Source: an uncultured Lachnospiraceae bacterium (GTDB lineage: Bacteria; Bacillota; Clostridia; Lachnospirales; Lachnospiraceae). Taken from it: a stretch of DNA of 5,642 nucleotides. Positions 1 to 5,399 of the stretch are shown one piece after another. Location: NCBI GenBank assembly GCA_902766845.1, contig CACXFD010000234.1:1-5642 (forward strand), read 5' to 3'. Within the stretch, counting starts at the first letter, position 1. Every line of letters begins with the position of its first letter. The translations under genes were made by a program, and so were the position numbers. The notes beneath the pieces are model-generated. The model saw only the letters and a list, made by a program, of their open reading frames with translations. It searched no databases and had not been told where the DNA came from.

Positions 1-136
1 CGAGCGGAGCTCGCGATCTGACGCAGCGTGAGCTGCGGCAGATGTCAGCGAACGGAGCGAAGACGTTTTCCGAGACCCGCGAGCGGAGCTCGCGATCTGA
101 CGCAGCGTAAGCTGCGGCAGATGTCAGCGAACGGAG
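1..136. repeat. Two 57-bp structured direct repeats (period 79 bp)
   Basis: Bases 1-57 and 80-136 are identical except at one position (G30 versus A109). A 22-bp spacer (58-79) separates them. Each copy contains two back-to-back palindromes. The first is a short GC hairpin with a GGA loop (78-84 pairing with 88-94 in copy 2; copy 1 is cut by the window edge). The second is a 12-position stem with one conserved A-G mismatch and a 4-base loop (16-27 with 32-43; 95-106 with 111-122). The left side runs off the window, so more copies may exist. The second copy ends 28 bp before the preferred znuA start, so the array forms or borders the leader of the metal-transport unit. It has no spacer diversity and no coding potential I would trust. 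It could be a dispersed intergenic repeat (REP-like), the 3' part of a structured RNA, or a leader element; I do not recognise the family. Confidence 0.85.
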
Positions 137-151
137 TTTATATATGTATCT

Positions 152-156
152 GGAGG
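152..156 (+). promoter_or_regulatory. Ribosome binding site that fixes the znuA-like start
   Basis: GGAGG at 152-156 lies 8 bases before the GTG at 165. It lies inside the codons that would be used if translation began at the in-frame ATG at 144, and it makes GTG 165 the better start. A weaker GGAG at 133-136, at the end of the repeat, is spaced 7 bases from ATG 144, so the longer form is not excluded. Confidence 0.75.
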
Positions 157-164
157 AAATCAAT

Positions 165-1136
165 GTGAAGAGGAAAAAACAGGTCCTGCTTCTCCTTCTG
201 ATTCTGACCCTCTCGGGCTGCGCAGCCGGCCCGTCGCCCGCTCCGGAGAAGGAGGGCGGCAAAGTGGCCGTCGTGACCACGATCTTTCCAATCTATGACT
301 GGGTCCGCCAGATCGCCGGCGACCGCGCGGATGTCACGCTCCTGCTGGACAGCGGCGTGGACCTGCACAGCTATCAGCCGACCGCGGACGACATCATCCG
401 CATCACCTCGGCCGATCTGTTCCTGTACGTCGGCGGCGTATCGGACGCCTGGGTGGCGGACGCCCTGAAGGGAGCCCCGAACGGTTCCCGCACCGACATC
501 GCGCTGCTGGAGATCCTCGGTGACAAAGCCAAGGAGGAAGAGGTCGTCGACGGCATGCAGCCCGGGGATGAAGGGCAGGGCGAAGAGGAAGAGGGGCCGG
601 AATATGACGAGCATGTCTGGCTCTCCCTGAAAAACGCCTCGTTCTTCTGCGAACGGATCTGTGATGCCCTGTGCGGGGCCGATCCGGACGGAACGGAAAC
701 GTATCAGAAGAATGCGCAGGATTACCGGGCGAAGATCGACGGGCTCGAGACTCGGTATGAAGAGATGGCGGCCGGTGCGGCCCGCAGGACCGTCCTGTTT
801 GCGGACCGCTATCCGTTCCGTTACCTGACCGATGACCTGGGCCTGTCCTATTACGCGGCCTTTGCCGGCTGCTCCGCGGAGACCGAAGCCAGTTTTGAGA
901 CGATCGTCTTCCTGTCCGGGAAAGTCGATGAGCTGTCCCTCCCCTGCATCCTGCAGATCGAAAGCTCGGACGGCTCGATCGCCCGCACCGTGCGTGACAA
1001 CACCACCGCGAAGGATCAGGAGATCCTGACGGTCGATTCCCTGCAGTCCGTGACCGCGGAGAACGTGGACGCCGGCGTGACATACCTGTCCGTGATGGAA
1101 GAGAACCTGAACGTGCTTGCGAAGGCACTGAACTGA
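165..1136 (+). CDS. znuA: Metal ABC transporter substrate-binding lipoprotein (ZnuA-like)
   Basis: This cluster A-I type solute-binding protein captures a divalent metal, probably Zn2+ or Mn2+, outside the membrane and hands it to the adjoining permease. Starting at GTG 165 gives 323 residues with a textbook lipoprotein signal: KRKK, a Leu/Ile core, then LSGC with the lipidated Cys at about 19. The mature protein opens with the family motif VTTIFPIYDW (about 37-46). It has a metal-ligand-type His in DLHSYQPT (His68) and a second in DEHVWL (His150). The loop before His150 (about 122-149) is strongly acidic rather than His-rich. The third family His (usually in an FHDAxxY-like motif) is replaced by the segment FADRYPFRY (about 212-220). 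An acidic residue in IESSDG (about 265-270) can supply the last ligand. A 7-codon longer form from ATG 144 is possible but would put charged residues before the signal. It sits 19 bp ahead of the ATPase gene. The metal cannot be assigned from sequence alone. Confidence 0.9.
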   Translation: MKRKKQVLLLLLILTLSGCAAGPSPAPEKEGGKVAVVTTIFPIYDWVRQIAGDRADVTLLLDSGVDLHSYQPTADDIIRITSADLFLYVGGVSDAWVADALKGAPNGSRTDIALLEILGDKAKEEEVVDGMQPGDEGQGEEEEGPEYDEHVWLSLKNASFFCERICDALCGADPDGTETYQKNAQDYRAKIDGLETRYEEMAAGAARRTVLFADRYPFRYLTDDLGLSYYAAFAGCSAETEASFETIVFLSGKVDELSLPCILQIESSDGSIARTVRDNTTAKDQEILTVDSLQSVTAENVDAGVTYLSVMEENLNVLAKALN

Positions 1137-1155
1137 AAGAGGGAGAGGGGCGGAC

Positions 1156-1857
1156 ATGTCGCTGATTTCCTGTGAGAACCTGTCGCTCGGCTATGACGGG
1201 CACGTGATCGTGCGGGACCTGTCGTTTCGCGTCGAATCCGGGGATTATCTGTGTATCGTCGGGGAGAACGGCTCCGGCAAGAGCACGCTGATGCGGACCA
1301 TCCTGGGCCTTCAGGCACCGATGGCCGGCCGGATCGAATTCGGGGACGGCCTTCTGCGGACCCAGATCGGCTATCTGCCGCAGCAGACGCAGGTGCAGCG
1401 GGATTTTCCCGCGTCGGTCCGGGAGATCGTTCTGTCGGGCTGTCAGAACCGTCAGGGGCTGCGGCCGTTCTATACGCGGAAGGAAAAGGAGATCGCCCGC
1501 GGCAACATGGAGAAGCTGGGCCTTCTGCCGCTCGCGCGGCGCTGCTACCGGGAACTGTCCGGCGGCCAGCAGCAGCGCGTCCTGCTGGCCCGCGCGCTGT
1601 GCGCCACACAGCGGATCCTGCTGCTGGACGAGCCGGTCTCCGGTCTGGACCCGATCGTGACCGCGGAGATGTATGATACGGTCGAACGCCTGAACCGCGA
1701 GGAAGGCATCGCGGTCGTGATGATCTCGCATGACATCGACGCGGCCATGCGGTATGCCTCCCATATTCTGCAAATCGGTTCGGACCTGTTCTTCGGCACC
1801 TGTGCGGAGTATGCGGAAAGCGGACCGGTCCTGACGGCGGAGAGGAGGCAGGCATGA
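1156..1857 (+). CDS. znuC: Metal ABC transporter ATP-binding protein (ZnuC-like)
   Basis: This cytoplasmic ATPase powers the metal importer as a dimer under the permease. All ABC signatures are present in the 233 residues: Walker A GENGSGKST (36-44), a Q-loop in YLPQQ (73-77), signature LSGGQQQR (134-141), Walker B ILLLDEP (154-160), D-loop SGLD (162-165) and switch His in ISHD (His192). The length is normal for the ZnuC/MntB group. The sequence around YLPQQTQVQRDFPASVREIV is typical of metal-type ATPases. The start ATG has a purine-rich AGAGGGG site about 5 bases upstream. The stop overlaps the permease start as ATGA, implying translational coupling. Assignment to metal transport rests on both the sequence type and its neighbours; catalytic residues look intact. 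Confidence 0.94.
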   Translation: MSLISCENLSLGYDGHVIVRDLSFRVESGDYLCIVGENGSGKSTLMRTILGLQAPMAGRIEFGDGLLRTQIGYLPQQTQVQRDFPASVREIVLSGCQNRQGLRPFYTRKEKEIARGNMEKLGLLPLARRCYRELSGGQQQRVLLARALCATQRILLLDEPVSGLDPIVTAEMYDTVERLNREEGIAVVMISHDIDAAMRYASHILQIGSDLFFGTCAEYAESGPVLTAERRQA

Positions 1858-2702
1858 GCGGCGTCTTGGAAAAACTGGCCCAGTATCTGGCCTTCCCGTT
1901 CGTACGGTACGCGCTGATCGTGGGCGTGCTGATCGCGCTGTGCTCGGCGCTTCTCGGCGTGACCCTCGTGCTCAAGCGCTTTTCGTTCATCGGCGACGGG
2001 CTGTCGCACGTCGCGTTCGGCGCCATGGCGATCGCTTCGGTCCTGAAGCTGACCGACCAGATGCCGCTGACGCTCGTGCTGACGATCCTGTGCGCCGTCC
2101 TGCTGCTTCGGACCGGGCAGAACGCGAAGATCCACGGAGACGCGGCCGTTGCGATGATCTCGGTCGGCGCGCTGGCCATCGGCTATCTGCTGCTGAACCT
2201 GTTCTCCACGTCCGGCAACCTGTCGGGCGACGTCTGCTCCACGCTGTTCGGGTCCACGTCCATCCTGACGCTGACCAAAACGCAGGTCGTGCTGAGCGGT
2301 GTCCTGTCCCTGATCGTCGTCGCGGTCTTCGTGCTGTTTTACGATAAGATCTTCTCGGTGACGTTCGACGAAACGTTCGCGCGGGCGACCGGGACGCGCG
2401 CGGAGGCCTGCAACCTGCTGATCGCGGTCGTGATCGCGGTGATCATCGTACTGGCCATGAATCTGGTCGGTTCGCTCCTGATCTCGGCGCTCGTGATCTT
2501 TCCGGCGCTGTCCGCGATGCGGCTGTTCAAGAGCTTTCTGTCCGTGACGGTCTGCTCGGCCGTGCTGTCCGTGTGCTGCGCCGTGCTCGGGATCCTGATC
2601 TCGATCCTGGCCGGCACGCCGGTCGGATCGACGATCGTTGCGGCGGACCTGGTCTGCTTTATACTGTGTTCGCTGATCGGAGCGATCCGGGGAGGAGCCT
2701 GA
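1854..2702 (+). CDS. znuB: Metal ABC transporter permease (ZnuB-like, ABC-3 family)
   Basis: This 282-residue integral membrane protein should form the homodimeric channel for the metal. About eight hydrophobic spans are visible (roughly 17-40, 52-66, 71-87, 97-117, 143-163, 186-208, 227-252 and 257-277; boundaries are by eye). Family hallmarks are VLKRFSFIGDGLSHVAFG (39-56), the NLVGSLLISALVIFPALSA segment (203-221), and the late AGTPVGSTIV turn (253-262). The cytoplasmic loop around DETFARATG (172-180) is where this family contacts its ATPase. A GGAGG site lies just upstream of the ATG, inside the end of the ATPase gene. Length and hydrophobic pattern are normal, and nothing appears broken. 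The next gene begins 2 bp after the stop. Confidence 0.94.
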   Translation: MSGVLEKLAQYLAFPFVRYALIVGVLIALCSALLGVTLVLKRFSFIGDGLSHVAFGAMAIASVLKLTDQMPLTLVLTILCAVLLLRTGQNAKIHGDAAVAMISVGALAIGYLLLNLFSTSGNLSGDVCSTLFGSTSILTLTKTQVVLSGVLSLIVVAVFVLFYDKIFSVTFDETFARATGTRAEACNLLIAVVIAVIIVLAMNLVGSLLISALVIFPALSAMRLFKSFLSVTVCSAVLSVCCAVLGILISILAGTPVGSTIVAADLVCFILCSLIGAIRGGA

Positions 2703-2704
2703 TC

Positions 2705-3328
2705 ATGAAACAACGAGCCTTGTCGTTTGACCGCTTTATCCGGCTCCGGCGCCGGACGGCTCTGGTGCTGGCGGTCCTGTGCCTGCTGACCGGCGCCGCC
2801 GGCTGCGGGAAATCCTCTCCCCGGCCGGAGGACGGCGCGGCCATCGCGTCCTCCCATGACGCGGGAAACGAGACGGATGCACCGAAGGACGCCGATCCGG
2901 GAACGGACGCCACGGTGCCGGCTGACGCCGATCCAGGCGCGCAGCCGGTCACGCTGCCGGACAGCACGGAGGAGACCGAAGTCTTCATCGTCGGGCCGGA
3001 TGTGGACCTGACGACGCTGAGCAGCACGATGGTCTATTCTGAGGTCTATCAGATGATGATCAACCCCGAGGATTACCTGGGACGGCTGATCCGCATGCAC
3101 GGCACGTTCCGCGTCTACGAGACCCCGCAGCGCAATTATTACGCCTGCATCGTCACGGACGCGACGGCCTGCTGCAAGCAGGGAATCGAGTTCGTGCTGG
3201 ACGGCGACTATTCCTATCCGGAGGATTATCCGGAAGAGGACAGCAATATCACCGTCAGCGGGATCTTCGACATTTATTATGAAGGAGACAAGAAATTCTG
3301 CCAGCTGATCAACGCCAAGATGGAATGA
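2705..3328 (+). CDS. Small lipoprotein of unknown function in the metal-transport unit
   Basis: I do not recognise a named family. The 207-residue product has a long basic N-terminus (RFIRLRRR), a hydrophobic stretch (about 18-30) and a lipobox ending in AAGC (Cys34), so it is probably anchored on the outer face of the membrane. Residues 35-95 are low-complexity, rich in Asp, Ala, Pro and Gly, with DADPG twice (about 62 and 74), and look like a flexible tether. The C-terminal part (about 111-207) is a compact domain rich in alternating strands: a GRLIRMHGTF entry, YYACIVTDATACC in the centre, GIEFVL, then ITVSGIFDIYY and a final Cys199. This pattern suggests a small OB-fold-like beta barrel, which is inference. 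Cys148, Cys156, Cys157 and Cys199 could bind metal or form disulfides. ATG 2705 is chosen because GGAGG (2691-2695) lies 9 bases before it; the open frame extends further upstream only as overlap with the permease. Context suggests an accessory role in metal uptake. Confidence 0.8.
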   Translation: MKQRALSFDRFIRLRRRTALVLAVLCLLTGAAGCGKSSPRPEDGAAIASSHDAGNETDAPKDADPGTDATVPADADPGAQPVTLPDSTEETEVFIVGPDVDLTTLSSTMVYSEVYQMMINPEDYLGRLIRMHGTFRVYETPQRNYYACIVTDATACCKQGIEFVLDGDYSYPEDYPEEDSNITVSGIFDIYYEGDKKFCQLINAKME

Positions 3329-3339
3329 GAGGCCGTCCG

Positions 3340-3354
3340 TCCGGCCCGGCCGGA
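3340..3354 (+). other. Short GC-rich hairpin after the lipoprotein stop
   Basis: TCCGGC (3340-3345) and GCCGGA (3349-3354) form a perfect 6-bp stem with a CCG loop, 11 bases after the stop codon. No T-tract follows, so it is not a terminator by itself. It may protect the 3' end of the messenger or be incidental in GC-rich DNA. Confidence 0.45.
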
Positions 3355-3390
3355 TCGGGACGCGGTGCGGCGCAAAAAATATAAGGAAGA

Positions 3391-3429
3391 CAGGACCGGA
3401 GAATCGATTTTTCCGGTCCTGAATTTTTT
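3391..3429 (+). terminator. Rho-independent terminator of the metal-transport unit
   Basis: CAGGACCGGA (3391-3400) pairs perfectly with TCCGGTCCTG (3412-3421) around an 11-base loop. After two A bases it is followed by six T residues (3424-3429). The stem can be lengthened by outer arms: 3370-3380 (GCGCAAAAAAT) is the exact reverse complement of 3423-3433. The A-tract on the left means the structure could also stop transcription from the other strand, though less cleanly because 10 unpaired bases intervene. It separates the lipoprotein gene from the heat-shock promoter. Confidence 0.92.
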
Positions 3430-3465
3430 GCGCGAAAATGACTTTATAAAGTTTTTGTGAACCCC

Positions 3466-3494
3466 TTGACAAGCCCGCGGACCGGGTGTAATAT
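3466..3494 (+). promoter_or_regulatory. Sigma-A promoter of hrcA-grpE-dnaK
   Basis: A perfect -35 TTGACA (3466-3471) is followed, after exactly 17 bases, by the -10 TAATAT (3489-3494). This predicts a transcript start near 3501. The region just upstream (3434-3460) is unusually AT-rich for this GC-rich window and could act as an UP element. The operator lies immediately downstream, which fits HrcA-type repression of a vegetative promoter. Confidence 0.92.
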
Positions 3495-3508
3495 ACGCTC
3501 AGATGGTG

Positions 3509-3535
3509 TTAGCACTCTAAACAGATGAGTGCTAA
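3509..3535 (+). promoter_or_regulatory. CIRCE operator (HrcA binding site)
   Basis: TTAGCACTC (3509-3517) and GAGTGCTAA (3527-3535), separated by 9 bases, match the CIRCE consensus perfectly. The site begins about 8 bases after the predicted transcript start, so it lies in both DNA and the 5' leader RNA. In known systems HrcA bound here blocks transcription at normal temperature and releases it when unfolded protein titrates GroEL. The site precedes hrcA itself, giving autoregulation. Confidence 0.98.
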
Positions 3536-3573
3536 CAAGCCAGATCACATGAGGATCACAAGAGGTACGCACT

Positions 3574-4629
3574 GTGGAACTGGATGAGAGAAAGGCAAAG
3601 ATCCTGACGGCGATCATTCAGAATTATCAGGAGACCGGAGAGCCGGTAGGCTCCCGGACCATCTCCAAACTCACAGACCTGTCCCTGAGCTCCGCCACCA
3701 TCCGGAATGAGATGGCGGACCTGGAAGAGATGGGTCTGATCGTGCAGCCTCATACGTCGGCCGGACGTATCCCGACGGATAAAGGCTACCGGCTGTACGT
3801 GGATCAGATGATGGCGGATAACCGCCGTGAGGTCGCGGAGATCAAGGATCTGGTCGTGGAGCGCGTGGACCGCGTGGAACTGTATCTGAAGCAGATGGCC
3901 AAGGTCCTGGCCGCAAACACCAACTACGCGACCATGATCACCGGCCCCAGCTATCATGACACCAAGCTCAAGTTCATCCAGCTGTCCCGTGTGGACGCCG
4001 GAAAGCTGCTGGCCGTGGTCGTCGTGGAAGGAAACGTGATCCGCAACACCATCTTTGACGTCGACGAAGGCCTGACGGACGAGGAACTGCTGTCGCTGAA
4101 CCTGCTGCTGAACACCAAGCTGAACGGCCTGTCGATGCGGGAGATCAACCTTGGGATCATCAAGGACATAGAAGCCGCGGCCGGTGCGCACGGAGCCATC
4201 GTCTCGCAGGTGCTGGACGCGGTGGCGGACGCCATCCGCACGGACGATGACATGCAGGTCTACACGAGCGGCGCCACGAACATCTTCAAATATCCGGAGC
4301 TGTCCGGGAGCCAGACCGCACAGGACCTGATCAGCACCCTGGAGGATAAGAAAGACCTCGGAGAGCTGGTCCGCAGCGGACTGAAGGAGGAAGCCGGGGA
4401 AGGCATCCAGGTATACATCGGCGAGGAACTGCCGGTAGCGGCCATGAAAGACTGCAGCGTCGTGACGGCCACCTATGACCTCGGAGACGGCATGCGCGGC
4501 TCCATCGGGATCATCGGACCCAAGCGGATGGATTATCAGAAAGTCGTCGGTACCCTCCAGAAGGTCATGGACCAGCTGGACGGAGCTTATAAAAAAACGC
4601 TCGCGATCGGTAACAAGGAGCAGACATGA
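3574..4629 (+). CDS. hrcA: Heat-inducible transcription repressor HrcA
   Basis: HrcA represses the dnaK and groE heat-shock genes by binding CIRCE as a dimer; GroEL keeps it active. The 351 residues match the family length. The winged helix-turn-helix occupies about 1-75, with the conserved run ETGEPVGSRTI (20-30), the recognition helix LSSATIRNEMADLE (38-51), and the wing HTSAGRIPTDKGYRLYV (60-76). The rest is the GAF-like dimer domain with its inserted segment, ending in the conserved IGIIGPKRMDYQKVV (311-325). The start is GTG 3574: it gives the family's standard ELDERK opening and lies 8 bases after AGAGG (3561-3565), and no in-frame ATG suits better. It is the first gene after the CIRCE promoter. 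Its stop overlaps the grpE start as ATGA. Confidence 0.97.
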   Translation: MELDERKAKILTAIIQNYQETGEPVGSRTISKLTDLSLSSATIRNEMADLEEMGLIVQPHTSAGRIPTDKGYRLYVDQMMADNRREVAEIKDLVVERVDRVELYLKQMAKVLAANTNYATMITGPSYHDTKLKFIQLSRVDAGKLLAVVVVEGNVIRNTIFDVDEGLTDEELLSLNLLLNTKLNGLSMREINLGIIKDIEAAAGAHGAIVSQVLDAVADAIRTDDDMQVYTSGATNIFKYPELSGSQTAQDLISTLEDKKDLGELVRSGLKEEAGEGIQVYIGEELPVAAMKDCSVVTATYDLGDGMRGSIGIIGPKRMDYQKVVGTLQKVMDQLDGAYKKTLAIGNKEQT

Positions 4630-5258
4630 GTCAGAAGAAGCACGAAAAAGAAACCAGATCACCGGAAGAGCTGATCCGGGAAGGCGTGGAAGCCGCCCGG
4701 GAAGCCGCGCAGGAAGCCGGAGAGGCCGCCGCGGACCGTTCGGAGCCGCAGCCCGAAGAGCCGCAGGCCACGGGCCCGGAGGACGGAGCACAGGCCGCGC
4801 CGGAAGCGGAGCAGCCGGCAGAGAACGCCGAAAGCAAACAGCTCGCGGAGATGAAAGACCGGCTGCAGCGGCAGATGGCGGAATTCGACAATTACCGCAA
4901 GCGGACGGATAAAGAGAAAGCCGCGCAGTTCGAGATCGGCCAGCGCAGCGTGATCGAACGGATCCTTCCGGTCGTGGACAACTTTGAACGCGGCATGGCG
5001 TCCATTGCCGAAGCAGACCGCGGTCCGGTCTACGAAGGCATGGAAAAGGTATATAAGCAGCTGATGACCACGCTGCACGAGCTCGGCGTGGAGCCCATCG
5101 AGGCCGTCGGCAAGCCCTTCGACCCGAACCTTCACAATGCGGTCATGCACGTGGAGGACGACGCGGTCGAGGAGAGCACCGTGGTGGAGGAATTCCAGAA
5201 GGGCTATACCTGTCACGGAGCCGTCGTGCGGGTCAGCATGGTGAAGGTGGCAAACTGA
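4626..5258 (+). CDS. grpE: Nucleotide exchange factor GrpE
   Basis: GrpE is a cytoplasmic homodimer that releases ADP from DnaK and may sense heat by unfolding its long helices. The 210-residue product has three parts. Residues 1-70 are a variable, probably disordered tail rich in Ala, Glu and Pro. Residues about 70-150 are the paired-helix region, with the conserved EFDNYRKRTDKEK (86-98) and ILPVVDNFERG (113-123). Residues about 151-210 are the beta domain that contacts DnaK, with GVEPIEAVGKPFDPNLHNAV (154-173) and the terminal GYTCHGAVVRVSMVKVA (193-209). AAGGAG (4615-4620) lies 5 bases ahead of the ATG, within the end of hrcA, so translation is likely coupled. The family core is complete. 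Confidence 0.97.
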   Translation: MSQKKHEKETRSPEELIREGVEAAREAAQEAGEAAADRSEPQPEEPQATGPEDGAQAAPEAEQPAENAESKQLAEMKDRLQRQMAEFDNYRKRTDKEKAAQFEIGQRSVIERILPVVDNFERGMASIAEADRGPVYEGMEKVYKQLMTTLHELGVEPIEAVGKPFDPNLHNAVMHVEDDAVEESTVVEEFQKGYTCHGAVVRVSMVKVAN

Positions 5259-5399
5259 CAGGCGTCACCCGAACGGCCCCGCGGAACGGATCCGCACGGG
5301 AGAGCCGGCTGCGGGAACGTCTGGCAAGAGGAGATCTCAGAGGAAACTCTGATCACATACAACAACGATACGGAAGTATAGATACAGGAGGAAAAGAAA
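5259..5399 (+). other. grpE-dnaK spacer with a GAAA-loop hairpin and strong RBS
   Basis: This 141-bp gap is the only sizeable spacer inside the heat-shock unit. I see no T-tract terminator and no convincing promoter. It contains TCAGAG (5337-5342) pairing with CTCTGA (5347-5352) around a GAAA tetraloop, and a weaker GCGGA/TCCGC hairpin (5281-5295). AGGAGG (5386-5391) lies 8 bases before the dnaK ATG and is a near-ideal ribosome binding site. The second half is AT-richer than the first. It probably acts as an untranslated leader that sets dnaK output relative to grpE. Confidence 0.6.

Noticed and set aside
1..136. CRISPR array
   Set aside because: There are only two copies of 57 bp with one 22-bp spacer and strong internal hairpins, unlike a CRISPR repeat-spacer pattern.
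138..145. TATATA as a -10 box for znuA
   Set aside because: No -35 element lies at 16-18 bp upstream, and the transcript would begin at the ribosome binding site.
1..164. Zur or other metal-responsive operator before znuA
   Set aside because: I see no AT-rich inverted repeat of the Zur or Fur type in this stretch; the control site may lie outside the window.
403..1773. Long minus-strand open frame of 456 codons, and similar ones at 138-1157 and 1016-2179
   Set aside because: These lie opposite well-recognised transporter genes. Their products are rich in Arg, Pro and Ser with no family motifs, as expected of antisense frames in GC-rich DNA.
2339..3472. Minus-strand open frame opposite znuB and the lipoprotein gene
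   Set aside because: It reads through the terminator and promoter region and has no recognisable product.
3543..3560. GATCACA direct repeat in the hrcA leader, also seen at 5351-5357 before dnaK
   Set aside because: The words are only 7-8 bases, show no symmetry and have no known operator match; chance is sufficient.
3556..4791. Minus-strand open frame of 411 codons opposite hrcA
   Set aside because: It is fully explained as the shadow of hrcA and the start of grpE; it has no plausible domain and runs against the promoter, CIRCE and RBS evidence.
5354..5382. Internal dnaK promoter using TATAGA (5377-5382)
   Set aside because: The expected -35 position reads CACATA or similar, a poor match, and the transcript would begin at the RBS.
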